A stretch of DNA of 64,000 nt. Origin: Dichotomocladium elegans (taxonomy: Eukaryota > Mucoromycota > Mucoromycetes > Mucorales > Lichtheimiaceae). Location of the stretch: positions 186,001 through 250,000 of the forward strand of contig JAIXMN010000003.1 of NCBI GenBank assembly GCA_025716815.1. The letters run 5' to 3'. Positions 11,601 through 24,400 of this stretch are shown one piece after another; positions within the stretch are counted from its first letter, which is position 1, and every line of letters starts with the position of its first letter. A program made the position numbers and the translations under genes. Below the pieces are notes generated by a model. The model was not told the origin of the DNA. It did not search any database and was given only the letters and a program-made list of their open reading frames with translations.

Positions 11601-13144
11601 GCGTAAGGAGAATTGACTAGACCTGTGTATAGTTACGACGCTCCTACAAAAACTTTTCTCTTGAGCCGCCTTATCAGCATGCATTGTACTACCTCTCCTA
11701 CTTTACGCAGGACAAAATGTGGACCAACGCAGAAAAATTAAAGGAGCTTGATGATATTACTGCGGAGGATATCCAAGCCTTTTATCCAACCATTCTCTCC
11801 CACCTTCACTTGGAAGCGCTCGTGCACGGGAATGTCCTCCAGAAAGACGCAGAGAGTATGCTGACCTTAGTCGAGAACATCCTGCAGCCGCGCGAGCTTC
11901 TGCCGAGCCAACTCATTGGACACCGCAGCCTAATTCTGCCCCAGGGAACCAAATGGGTGTACCAGCGCCAGGTGGAAGATCCCAACAACGTTAATTCGGG
12001 CATAGAGTATCTTATTCAAGTCGGCAATGTGACCCAGACCGCGCTTCGGGCGCGACTGAGCCTTCTGGCTCAGATTGCACAGGAGCCTTGTTTTGATCAA
12101 CTGCGCACGAAGGAGCAACTGGGTGAGTGATTGAGTGTGTGTATTGATGGGTTGGGAGATGTAGAGAAACTCACCTCATCTCTCTCTCTCAAACAGGATA
12201 TCTGGTATTCAGCGGTGTTCGGAAGCAGGCAGGCTGCATGGGTATGCGCTTCATTGTTCAGAGTGAACGTGACACGGTGTACTTGGAAAATCGCATTGAA
12301 GAATTCCTGATCAAGCTCCGCGGTATCATCGTCAACATGACGGAAGAAGAGTACCGAGCCCAGGTCCAGTCGCTCACGTTTAAGAAGCTTGAAAAAGACA
12401 AGAATCTGGGACAAGAAGGTGGAAAGTACTGGACACACATCCATTCTGGTTACTATGAGTTTGACCAAGGCAAGTTTCCCTTAAATGAAGTTCCGAGGAA
12501 GAGTTGCTTACATTGAATGTTTATATATCTTAGTCGACAATGATGTGCAAGAGCTCAAGACAATCTCCAAAGATTCCCTGCTCGACTTCTTTGATAGCTA
12601 TGTCGATCCTCGATCACCAAAGATACGCAAGCTATCCGTCCATATTCAGTCACAGAAGACGCCATTGACTGCCAAGTACAAGGTCAACATTGAGTCACTA
12701 CACACCTGTCTTGTCGCCCAAGGCGTGACGCGCCTAAGCATCGACGACCTCCGGTCGGCCGTCGAGAAGGGTGACGCGGGAGAATCATCCATTGAGCAGA
12801 TCTTGCGTGGCATGTTAATTGACGAGTCGAAAGGTAACGAGGAAGAGATAGAAGGCCTCTTGTCCAAGCTAGTGGCCGCCATGGGAATGACCGAAGAGCA
12901 TTCCACGGGTGCTCCGGACAACGGTGGTGGCTCGGTCAGCGGCACGTTTGTAACTGTGGATAGCAAGAAGACCGCACGGCGGTTATCCAAAGTAGATGGC
13001 GACTCGTCTGCGGAGAGCGGACAACAGACTCCTGTGCGCGATCACTCTACTCTTCCGGAAGGCAATGTCATCATCACAGACCCGGTGGACTTCAAGAGCA
13101 GGATGGAATTAAGCCCAGCGGCGGTGCCGTTGATCGAATTTTAA
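8667..13144 (+). CDS. Insulin-degrading enzyme (insulysin), M16 metalloprotease
   Basis: About 13 exons encode roughly 1,150 residues, related to human IDE and yeast Ste23. It is a zinc peptidase that encloses and degrades short peptides. The inverted zinc motif HxxEH appears as HFCEH just after the first intron, followed by the second glutamate in [14 protein letters not shown]. Other family blocks include [52 protein letters not shown] and GMRFIVQSE. Two starts are plausible: ATG 8667 adds an Arg/Ser-rich, acid-poor leader resembling a mitochondrial presequence, and ATG 8808 (MPAIATES) starts the body. Near the C-terminus an acidic, Ser/Gly-rich stretch of about 110 residues sits between the last folded block and the terminal [10 protein letters not shown] segment, longer than in human IDE. 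It converges on the malic enzyme gene, 127 bp away. Confidence 0.93.
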
Positions 13145-13271
13145 GTTATTTATTGCAACTGTACTGTACTTTCAAAAGATAAAATTCCATACACCACACA
13201 AAATGCAAAGTTGTTATGCCCAATGTGTAAGCACAGTGATTCGCATCCATGAGACTGAGACGCCATCTACG

Positions 13272-15628
13272 TTAATGATAAGCATGGTTTACGAGAGGCA
13301 CATACTCGGGAGTGAACATGCTGTCGCGCACCAGGTTTTCGAGCATCTCGCCTTCTTTGAGCCGGGCCTGCGCCACCTCCTGTTCGTACGCCACTGCGCA
13401 TACGCGTGTCGCGACCTTCATCGATACTTCGCGAAGCTGGGATACGCCAGGGAAAAGGATGCCTTCCTTCAGCTGCGAAGAGGATGCCATGTCAGCAATG
13501 GTGCGTGCCGTCTCCAAAAACATTTCTGATGTGACTCGCGAGGCGCGGGAAGTGACCACCCCTAAACCGATACCCTAGTTTTGAAGTCTCAGTAGATCTG
13601 TCAGGATCCCCCTCCGGAAAGACGACTCACCGGAAAACTGTACGAGTTGTTGCACTGGTTGGTGCGACCTATTTTGCCATTACCGAGCTGTACATCCTTG
13701 AAGGGGCTTCCGGACGCAAAGATGGCCCTGCCGTCAGACCATTTGAATGCTTGTTCGGCCGTACATTCGGCATGTGTATCTGGATTTGAAAGGGGAAAGA
13801 TGACAGGCCTCTCCTGGTACTTTGCCATGGTGCGTATTGCTTTCTCGCTAAAGACGCCTGCAATGCCTGTCAGGCCGAGAAGAGCGGTCGGCTTGATGCG
13901 TTCAATGACCTCCTCGAGGGACATGCGGTCGGCCATGTCGTCCTTCACATAGCATAGCTGACGCGCATCCAGCGACCCAGCCGGGCGCTGTGGACCCTGG
14001 ACAATCCGCGTCGGGTCGCCGGCTGCCACGGCCGAATTTCCCAAGAGCCCGTACTGGTCGAGCATCCAGATACGGCGATAGGCATCCTGGCGAGACTTCA
14101 CCTTGCCCTGGCTGACCATGCAGTCAATGATGCCCTCGCATACCCCAACACCAGCAGAACCCGCTCCTACGCACACAATCCGTTCATTTGCAAGATCTCT
14201 CTGATCGAGTCCCCGCGCCTTGAGGGATGCTAAAAGGCCTGCAAGAGTAATGGCAGATGTGGACTGGATATCATCATTAAAACACGTTATGCGGTCGCGA
14301 TCTGCAAAATAATGTGTTCAGTAAGATTGCGCAAAAATAGGTGTGCTTCTTCAGGCAGCGTTACATTTGTTGAGCAGATTGTACGCATGGGGATGTTTGA
14401 AATCCTCGAACTGGATCAAGACGTCTATCGTGGCCAAGCATCTTAAGTGATACGGCTACAAGGTGGGACTAAAGTATAAAAACTTACTAGGCCATCGAGA
14501 GAGAATGGCTGTTACCCACTCGTCAACAAACGAATAATACTCTTCTCCTTCGATACGAGGATGGCCCAAGCCCATGTAAAGAGGGTCATTAAGGAGACTT
14601 TCATTGTTTGTTCCGACGTCCAAAACAACAGGCAAGACTGCCCGCGGTCGAATGCCGCCTGCAGCGACATACTAGAGATTGCAAGAAAGCGCGATCTTCA
14701 GGTTCTTTCCTTTACCAAACCGCAAGGAGTAACTTACCAAACTCAGTTTACCGATTGGGATCTACAAGGGGGAACTCCCCCCTTTTCTGTGAGTAAATGC
14801 CCTGTCGCCGCCACCGCCATTGCTCTGTTACCTGCATGCCATTTGCGCCCAAGTCACCTAGTCCCAAGACTCTTGACCCGTCTGTGACTACAATCACATC
14901 CACCTCATCGTGCGGCCAGTTATAAACCATGGCTGACATATTGCCCCGGTCTTGTGTCGAGAAGTACATGCCCCGTGATCGGCGATAGATGCTGTGCGAC
15001 TTGAGGCTTGCAAGGCCCACTTGATGCATGTAGTCAGCAGTTGTTCAAGCGATATACAGGTGAGTTCGCCGACCTGCGGCACAACAGGCGCATATGTATC
15101 CATATATATACTTGCCTGTGGGTGTGTAAATGATGCCGGCCAGTTCTTCCAGATTTTCAATGATCAGCTTGTAGAAAAGCGTCTCATTACGGTCTTGGAG
15201 GGCTGACAAGAAAATAAATTTGCTCAGAGGCGTTTCGCAATAACTTAGGTTTCTCTTCACACGCAACAATTGTTGTTGCATATCCTGGCAGCGCGGTGGT
15301 ACCAAGCCACGGATCGCGAGTCGTTCACGCTCATCAATAGTAAATGCAGTGCCTTCATAGGGTATGCGTGTGTTGGAGGAGGATGACGCGCGGGTGCGGG
15401 CTACTGGTTAGCCGCCATGGACTTGACCTTTATTCACACACGGATAGAACTTCTTGCATTCTCACCTTTTGACAACAGCGGATCGTGCAGAACATTCACT
15501 CCTCTTGAGGAGGTCATATAGACGATCTTGTCTCTGAGCGGATCCTGCGACCTTGAGTATTGCCTTGTTAGATCCACGGACGCTCGGACACGAGGAGGGC
15601 GAAAGATATGTCTCGGTACGCTGAACAT
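13272..15628 (-). CDS. Mitochondrial NAD(P)-dependent malic enzyme
   Basis: Oxidative decarboxylation of malate to pyruvate. About nine exons. Exon 1 (ATG at 15626-15628) starts [15 protein letters not shown], an amphipathic arginine-rich leader suggesting mitochondrial import. Family blocks in order: [22 protein letters not shown] (across an intron), [33 protein letters not shown] with metal-binding acidic residues, [12 protein letters not shown], the dinucleotide-binding VGAGSAGVG, and [12 protein letters not shown]. The segment usually reading DDIQGTG/A is DDIQSTS here. The intron splitting IYTPT from VGLAS (15020-15115) works only with a GC donor. NAD versus NADP preference cannot be decided by eye. 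Convergent with insulysin. Confidence 0.92.
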
Positions 15629-18159
15629 AGGTGGACCTATCTCTTGCTGGAAAACGAAGACCGATTATATAAAAGACGCGTGGAGCACCCCCCCCGCAAG
15701 GGTGTTCTTATATGTTCGGCCCCTCCCTAGATTTCCCGGTATTTTTTTTTCTTTAGGGAGCCCAAATAACAATTGTAACCCAAATTAGCTGGGATTGTGC
15801 AAATGGTGGAGTCAACAAATAAGTATCTGAGTTGATGGCGCACACGCGCAAGCATCGTTTGTTTTACGTAAACATCCCTGTGGAGCAAGACACTTTGTAC
15901 ACTTTACTAGTCGGGCCTAGCTTGTCTAGTATAACATTCCGGATACGTGCAGTAGATTGATGCACTTTGTCCGGGAAAGAACTTATATACGGGAAAGAAA
16001 AGGAGGCAGCTCCAAATGAATGGGCATTGGTTTCACGGCGTAAACATGCACGGAGAAAGACGCCCAAATTCAGAGATGCAGAAAGTCGGGTCAACGAACA
16101 ACAACAACAACAACCCCCACTCAATTTCGTTCTCTTCAATTGCCATGGGAGGGGACGGAAATCCTCACTGCTAACGCATTTAGCATTACGAACCAAGGGC
16201 ATTCCTCGTTCTCTTGATGCTTTAACTTATCGGAATTCGATGATTTCTTCTCGGATAGAAAGGTCGATTTCATACATGTATGCGTTTTACTGGGAACGCT
16301 GTCTATGTTGTTGCAGTTTCCACCATTCAAGCTTACCTCTCCAATAATGAGATTCTCGCGCAAAGAGAACAAATCAGTACAACTATCGACGTGGGTTCCA
16401 TTCTCTCACGCACCCGGCAGATCGGCTCAAGCATTTGGATCGATTGTTTTCAATGGATGCATTACAGTCATCTCTACTTATCAAGAGTGGCTCCACTATC
16501 CTCTGTTCATTCTTTTTTCTCCCCATCATCAATACCCGTAGATTGCACATGGTCTGGGCTCGCCTGGATTTTTTAGTACAACGTCCGGATTCAGCACACT
16601 TCCCCTTCTCCATGAAATACATTAATGTCTCGATAGCGATAACATTGGTCCAAACTCAGTGCCCTTGTTGATAAGCTACGCATGTATTCGCTTCAGCTCC
16701 CAAGATCTATTTCCGTTAAGCACAGCAAGTGTAAAACGCTGCATTCGCAAAATGAATCGAAATCAGCGCCTATCAAGGGATAATAACTACGACGATGGTT
16801 GTTCTAGGATGGACGAAGCGAAAAGAAGAGAAACAAGCAAAGACTCTCAAAAGAAGGGTCCGTCATCTTAAACACATTCTCCAAACCTTCCAAAAAGTAA
16901 CTCTCTCCAGATGCTAGTGATATGGTTGCATATCCACTGCGCGTTGTCTATCTTACCGGAAGACATTCAGCCGAACAAATAGTGCAAAAAAAAATAGCAA
17001 TTGCCGTATCAGCAGTATTATGCCGACATAATTTTAATGACTGGATCAACTTCCATTCACGTGTACACTTCTGCAGTTTGACACCGAGTGAGACAGCACT
17101 GTCACTATCTGAATTAAGAAGCCACATTGCGTCATCAGATTCATCATTTCACGCAAAGTGCAGCTTCTAGCCTTGATCATAAAGACATTGCACTTGCGAA
17201 ATAGTTAGCCGGATGTGTTCTCGTTAGAGAAACAAGGTTAGCACATCGTCCTCCTCCTTCATAAAAAAAGTTAAATTTGACTCCATGCTACGGCAGTAGA
17301 TCTGTATGGATTATGCGCTCATCGATCGGATCCTATGCATGAGCCTTGTTTGATACGACGTTGCAAGTTTCTTCGGGCTTTTCTTTGAATATTTGGTGAC
17401 ATGATATGTGATCTTCCAACCTTCTGTAGTGCGAGTAAGAGGCAACCCTAGATATAAATCAGCCGCCACATTGCGGTGTGTGTGTCGTACGAGAAAGCTG
17501 GATTGAACGGAGAATACGGCTTCTATAGTAGCATGCCGCTTCTAGAATAAGTATATAAGGAAGGAGTAGGACTAGAGATTAACGTTCATCATTTGGGCTC
17601 TATAGAAGGATCAATCAATCGCTGGTTTATAACGTTGTATGGTGTCTCTTCCGAATGAGATAAACGATTCTAGAGCGAGACCGGTAGTATTAAAGCGACG
17701 GCGCGTGTACCGTACATGGACAGTAATTCCAGGTGCAGTAACTACTATGTGCCGAGCACCGAAGATAACGACCAGGGACTTGGTTGATTAGCTGTGTTGA
17801 TCTTATGACCCCATAATCTGCGCAAGGGGATAACCACGTCATTAATTCAGAGTCGCTGCAACGGAAGTGATGCCGCATTGCCGATAGGGTTGATTAATGC
17901 ATTCCACGCACGGCTGATGCATTGATCGAAGAGCCCGATGACACTATCCGGCACCGAACGATTCAAAGTCATAATGGTATGAGACATGTGGCCATTTTCG
18001 ACGTCCCGAGCATTTGCATAGAACTAAAGAACGAGGCATTATTGGACCAAGTCAGGATAGGGGTAGCATGAGGTCAGCTGGTAATACAAAAGATCAGGCA
18101 TCTTCTGCCTTTACCTCGTTGCCACCATAGTCTTCATTGTTTTTCTTTTATTTGAGCAA
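15629..18159. other. Long intergenic region, nothing recognised
   Basis: About 2.5 kb upstream of both the malic enzyme (-) and the hydrolase gene (+). Only short overlapping ORFs without motifs are present. No tRNA or 5S-like sequence, terminal inverted repeat or transposase motif was found. A CAA microrepeat occurs near 16103-16116. Confidence 0.5.
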
Positions 18160-20406
18160 ATGCTAATCCGATTTACAGTAATCACTTCGTCCACAACTTG
18201 GCAACGGCATGTAATGCCTAGGGAACTCTCTGAGAAGAAAACGTTCAAACCGAAATCAGTCCCGATCGCTAAAATCACTACAGTCCATGTTGCTGCGGAG
18301 GATCCGCCGAATCGTGTTGAATTGGGGTCTGAGGAGGAGAAGCAGAGCGCAGTGATTGCGCTTTCGGTTGAACTGACAAAGCAGCTCTCTCGGAACCTAT
18401 ATCCGTATAGGGGAGGTACGGTTACTAGCATCACAGCCACAGAATCTGCCCTTCTCAAAAAAGCAGTCGCAAGTGGTAATCTAATGCCTTGGGCGCTCCT
18501 AGTCCCGCTCCAACATACATTGTTTGTACAACAGCTACAGTATCAGGGTAGCAGCCGCATGGTGCGTCAGGAAGGCGTCATTAGTAGTAGTAGTAGTGGG
18601 ACCAGTAACTGCGGCAGTACCGGTAGCAACAATCCCGCAAAGGCGATCGCAGAGACAACGTTAACTCGTGTTTCTGCCGGTGGAGATATTACCATACAGC
18701 TCTTCCCTGACGTAGAGACTCATTCAGCCGTTGCAGTGCTCGAGGAACAGCACCGCCAGGCAGCCATATTCGAGATGACATGCGACAGTGCAAGTACACA
18801 AACCATGATCAGACCCGATGACTCGACGTTGCCACAACACCGATTGAACCTCCAACAGGAGATGTTTCCACCGTCACCGGACGTATTTCTTGTCAAACCG
18901 CCTTCTGAGAGACGAAGCATATCGGTGAATGGGAATCCAGTCCTACCTCCCTTTGAAGTACTGCAACCCCCCTCGATCACAAACCCTCAGCTGTTTGACC
19001 AGCAGCTTAAATCTCCCACATCATGGTTCGGTACTCTTACCGGTCTCTTTACCCAGAGACCGGATCATGACAGGCCGGGCACGAAACAGAACGAGAAGTT
19101 CTCAGCCATGATTTCTGGGATCAAAGCAAACAAGCTCAGTCGAAAAATAGTCATTATCGGTGTCCATGGGTGGTTTCCCATGAAGGTGAGTATATGCTGT
19201 ATATGTTGATGGCAGAAGAAAGATGACTTCTCGATATCTTCTAAAAGACATACGTGATATGTAGCTTGTCAGGAGCATGATCGGTCAGCCTACCGGAACA
19301 TCGAAGAAATTTTGCAACCAGATGGAGATCGCCCTTCGCCAGTACTTTTTACTGGAACATCATTTTGTTATGCCAGAAGATGCTGTCACTATAATCCCAT
19401 TAGAGGGCGAAGGCAAAATTGAGGAACGGGTTGAGAAGCTCTATGACCAGCTAGTATCTAACTTGACCTGGCTACAAGCATTCTCGGCGGCAGAAGTGAT
19501 CTTGTGGGGTACACACTCTCAGGGGATGCCAGTCTCCGTCATGCTATTGCATCAGCTGCTGCAGGAGAACCACATACACACACAGCAAACAGCAGTATGT
19601 ATGCTGTCCATGGCAGGCATTGGCCATGGTCCGTTCCCAGCGCTCCAGGGGAACTTGATTGTCAAGGTAGTATTCCCATTAAACGCATCGGCAACCAGAC
19701 AAGCGGCTCAAAATGGCTTGTTTGCCAGTATTTTGAAGCTAGTGCAGCACGTGAGCTTTTCGATTTCATGGATTCAGCAAAAGCCATCTCAGAACGCTTC
19801 CGAAGGTCGTTGGCTTATGTATTAGAAAATGGCGTCAAGCTTACACTTGTCGGATCTCTACAGGATCAGGTTGTCCCGCTGCATTCGGGGATCCTTACCT
19901 CCATTTCGCATCCCAACATCCTGCGCTCGGTGTACATAGACAAGCATATTTACACCGAAGATGATTTTCTTATCAATCTCGTCGTCTTTGCCATTCGACT
20001 CCGTAATGCTGGTCTCCCTGATCATGGCCTCCTGGTGCATGTCAGTGAGGTGCTTGCTGGAAGCATCTATGCAATTGGAGGCGGGCATTCAACCATCTAT
20101 GAGGAGCTTGACGTATATCTTATGGCCATCCGCTATCTGTTTGATCACCATCCGAAAAGGACGGATCTATCGTATACCACTGCCACCGTCGAGGTGAAAC
20201 CTTTTAAAGCCAAGCAGCACCTCAACCCGTTCCATCTCCCATGGGCAGTTCGGGGCGTCTTCGATGACAAGATGATCCTTGCAGAAAGCTGGGCAGTTGA
20301 CGAGCTAAAGCGGTTGCTGCAGCTCTTTCAACAATGGACTCCGACGAGTACAAGATTAAGAGAAGTTAAATTTCGCTTAGAGCCATTGGCGGAGCACATG
20401 CTATAA
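18160..20406 (+). CDS. Uncharacterised fungal alpha/beta-hydrolase-like protein
   Basis: Three exons joined at 19182ish/cttgtc (about 19266) and across an intron ending near 19725. The first ~300 residues are low-complexity, Ser/Pro/Gln-rich and probably disordered. The folded part begins IVIIGVHGWFPMK-LVRSMIGQPTGTS, a strand followed by an HGW-type oxyanion segment, and contains LWGTHSQGMPVSV, a serine nucleophile elbow with Thr where the first Gly of GxSxG usually sits. A later DQVVPLHSG supplies a candidate acid, and GGGHSTIYEELDVY a candidate His. This layout is that of a family of conserved fungal proteins with lipase-like fold and no assigned substrate, as far as I recall. The start at 18160 is the first in-frame ATG; 18211 (MPRELSEKK) is an alternative. 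Confidence 0.75.
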
Positions 20407-21450
20407 TGTACACAGTGCTTATCCAATCCACGGTTTAAATGGCGATAGCAGTAATAATTTTAGCTTAGACAGGCGTGTAAAGCAGTTCGCACATTCGCGT
20501 CCCCATCTCACATGCACCTTACGAGTTTTTGTAAGCATGCGCATATTCCGACACAAGTCCTCCTTTTTTTTTTACCCTCTTCGCAAAGCACTAAATGGAA
20601 AACAACAAGAACAATAAAAAGACTACTTGATTTGGTATAGTCGAAGGTTCCTGTCCTACGTGCGAGCCGATCCATTAAACTCCTCAGGAGTACAGGTTGA
20701 TCGGCAGCTTAACATGTGGAAAACTTTCATATTATCTATGCACGTACTGCTCGAAGTGAACCGTCCATATTGCCCCTTATACGACCTGAATAATGGCACT
20801 CCTATATCGCTAGTAGGTAACGTTGGCCGAATTGTCTGGTTGATTATCATCACGACTGGGACCATTGTGCTATAATCCACTTGGATTGGATAGCTGGAAT
20901 GATTAATTTAATCAAAGGGAACTGAAAGTCGTCAAGCTTTTGACTGTTTGAATCCTTTGTGTGACATACGCGCAGCGACGTATGTTCCTTCGACCGCAGA
21001 CGAACAGGCTATTAGTGCATGAAATGTGCGCACGAATTTTTTCCGTCATCAGCCACCTCATCCTGTCGTGGGTTATTTTATACGCCGTGTTATCCTTCTT
21101 TTGTAAAGTACGAACTGGTCTTTGTCGAGTAAATCACAGTTTAATTCGATTCCCGCTGGGTGTTATTCAAGCCGATCTTATTCCAAGGCATGCTTGAGCA
21201 TAAAGACGCAAAAGATGAATGGTACGCTGGCAAAGCGAAACAAAAAGGCATGGGGGGGGTGAGGTAGATATATGGAAATGGAATATGGTCTGGATAATGA
21301 GAACCCTATGTACGATACTGACCATGCTACATCTGCACCGTGTTTTGAGTCAAATGTTGCACCGGTGGCCCCGACGAGCCTCAAAAATTTTTTCTGCGCG
21401 ACCTTTTTTTTTTTTTTTTTTTTTACTTTTAAGACGTTTCTTCGGGCAAA
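20407..21450. other. Intergenic upstream of KAP123 with a T21 tract
   Basis: About 1 kb without a recognised gene. A run of 21 T at 21404-21424 ends 26 bp before the KAP123 ATG and probably lies in the core promoter or 5' leader. Confidence 0.5.
21404..21424. repeat. Poly(dT) tract of 21 bases
   Basis: Uninterrupted T21 directly upstream of the KAP123 start codon. Such tracts often exclude nucleosomes from fungal promoters (general knowledge). The exact length is prone to sequencing error. Confidence 0.8.
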
Positions 21451-24400
21451 ATGGACGTTGTAAGTAGCTACAGATAGTCGGTCGATGAGAAGACTGGAAA
21501 CTCATTGCGTTGCAGAAATCTGTCGAAGAATTGCTTTTGAGACTTGCTACCGCACAAGACTCGGAAACCGTTCGCAATGTAAGTTAATATTTTGGGTAGT
21601 CCTCCAGGGCATTAGACATTGCGTCTGCGCTTGTTCAAGGAACTTGTATGACGTCTAATCACATCGCCTTACGATATAGGTCACCTCTGCATTGAACACC
21701 CAGGTCTACGTCACCCCTCAGTGCGTCCCTACCCTTGTGCAGATTATCTGCACGTCGTCCGCAACAGAAGTTCGGCAATTGGCTGCTGTCGAGCTTCGCA
21801 AGCGAGTTTCCAAATGGTGGTTAAAGGTTGAAGAAGCGACCCGTGCTCCTATCCGCGCTCAGCTTCTCCAGGTGGTTCTTGCTGAGCACCAGTAAGTTAA
21901 AATGTGTGGAAAGCCTCGCAGGGCTTTCATGGAAAGGAATTAACTCTGGTTTTTCCTTAGCGAGCTTACCCGCCACGCCATTTCCCGCGCCATTTCTTCC
22001 ATTGCTCGCATCGATATCCCAGAAAACCGCTGGCCAGAGCTCTTATCGTTCCTTCACCAGGCTACGACCAGCGCCACCAAAAGTCATCGCGAGGTCGGCA
22101 TGTACTGCATTTACACGCTCTTCGAGGTTGTTGCCGATTTCTTTATGGAACAGACGGCGTCCTTATTCGACCTCTTCTCCAAGACAATTGTTGATCCTGA
22201 GAGCCAGGAAGTGCGCGTGACTACCGCTCTGTGAGTGATTTTGTTTTTATGGGGACAGTTTGTCGATTACCTCCTGTGTGATTTGGATGACTAAATGCGT
22301 ATCTAGTACTTTGGGTAAGATGGCCGAGTTCATCGATCCCGGAGACAAGCGAGATATTGTAAGTTGATGAAATATCTGGCATATAACGACAGTTGTCGGA
22401 CTGTTACTGAAGATTTCCGATTTGATAGACCGCGTTCAGACAATTAATTCCTGCCATGGTCAGTGTTCTCGAACAGACCTTGAAGGAGGGTGATGAGAAA
22501 AGCGCCGGTGAGATTTTCGAGGTGTTTGACAGCTTGTTTATGCTGGTGAGTATATTTAAAAGATTAAAAATCGGGGAGTCTAGCAGATGCTAACCATCCC
22601 AAACCTAGGATACGCCTTTCCTCACGAACCACATGGCAGACCTCGTCAGATTCTTGCTTCAGGTGGCTGCTAGTCGTGAGCTGGATGATGCTTTCCGTGA
22701 GCTTGCCTTATCCTCTTTGATGTGGGGTTCAATTTAGTATGTGTATCTTTGCATTTTTTGATTTATCTGCCTGGGTACTAACACGCTGTATAGTAAGCAG
22801 AGCAAGATTAAGTCTCTTAAGCTGGTGGGACCTATTATCGAGAACGTTATTCCTATCGGTACCGAGGAGGATCCTGAAGATGTTGATGATGAATCTCCCT
22901 CGAGAGTAAGTCCATGCTTTATACAATGGAAAAGAATACTCACTGTCACATGTGCAGGCTGCATTTAAGGTCCTGAATGCTCTCGCATCCAACATGCCTC
23001 CTCAGCAGATTGTCCCAATCATCATGCCAATCGTCCTTACATACATGCAAAACCCCTCTCCTGGCCATCGCAAGGCTGCTATGATGAGCGTTGCTGTTAT
23101 TATTGAGGGTTGTGCCGAGTTCATTTCTACCAAACTGGCAGAGCTTCTCCCTGTGGTCTGCGCTGGTCTGCAGGACCCTGAAGTCATTGTTCGTCGTGCT
23201 GCTTGCATGGCCTTGAGCTGTCTCGCTGAAGAACTACCGACTGAGATGGCCGAACATCACCAGGCCCTCATGCCCCTCGTTTTCAACCTCCTTAACGAAC
23301 CCAACCCCGAAATCACCAAACATGCATGCAATGCCTTAGATCCCATGCTCGATGGTTTGGAGGGCGATGTCCTCCAGTATCTCCCCATGCTAATGGAGAA
23401 GCTTATTTGGTTGCTAGACAATGCAAATCATACCGAGACAAAGGCGACGGCTCTGGGTGCTATTGGCAGTGCCGCGCACTCCGCTGGAGAGGCCTTCCGT
23501 CCTTATTTCAACGAAGTAATGCCCCGCATCCGCCAACTCATGTCTGCTGTCACCACCAACGACGATGGATTGCTCCGTGGTGTTGCTACTGATACTGCGG
23601 GTGCTGTTGCCGAGGCAGTTGGCGCTGAGGTCTTCCGTCCTCATGCCCAGGACTTCATGAACTTGGCGATCGAGCAGCTCAACCTCAACAGCCCTCGATT
23701 GCGTGAGTGTTCGTACGCTTTCTTCTCGGTCATTGCTGGCGTTTTCCAGGAAGAATTTGCTCCTTTCCTTCCGACCATTATGCCTGCAATCCTTCAGTCC
23801 TGCATGGCTGAAGAGAGCAATGAACCGAACCTTGAAACCGAAATCGATTTGACTACTGGTGGCGAGGATGAAGACTTCGAGGATGATGATGACTTTAGTG
23901 CTCTGAACTTCAATTCAGCCATTGCTGACGAGAAAGAATTTGCTGCGGATGCCCTCGGTGAACTCTTTGAGAACACGCGCACACATTTTCTTCCTTATGT
24001 TGAGGAATCTACCCAGGCACTTGTCGAAGCAACGGGTCACTTGTTCGATGGTGTCCGCAAAGCTGCTCTCGGCAGCTTGTTCACTTTCCTCAAAACTTTC
24101 TACACCCTGTCTAACCCTGGTGATTGGGCTCCTGGATTACCGGTCAGCTACGCTATCAACGAAAATGTGCAAAAGATGCTGACCCTCGTCGTCCCAACTG
24201 TCATGACTATGTGGAGTGATGAAGATGACAAGATGGTTGCGGTTCAGATCTGCAAGGAGTTGATCCAAGCTCTGAAATTAATGGGTCCTTGCGTTGTTGC
24301 AGAAAGTAAGCTACACCCCAATATCGCGAACCATCTCCTTTTTTGCTAAATTGTCCGATATAGACTTGCAGCAGGTGTCAGATCACATCCTCGAAATTTT

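Noticed and set aside
15061..15085. Acceptor after GCCGCAG in the malic enzyme gene giving VGEL
   Set aside because: It mimics the conserved YTPTVGE but the frame after it is unrelated to malic enzyme; the acceptor at 15020 restores [17 protein letters not shown].
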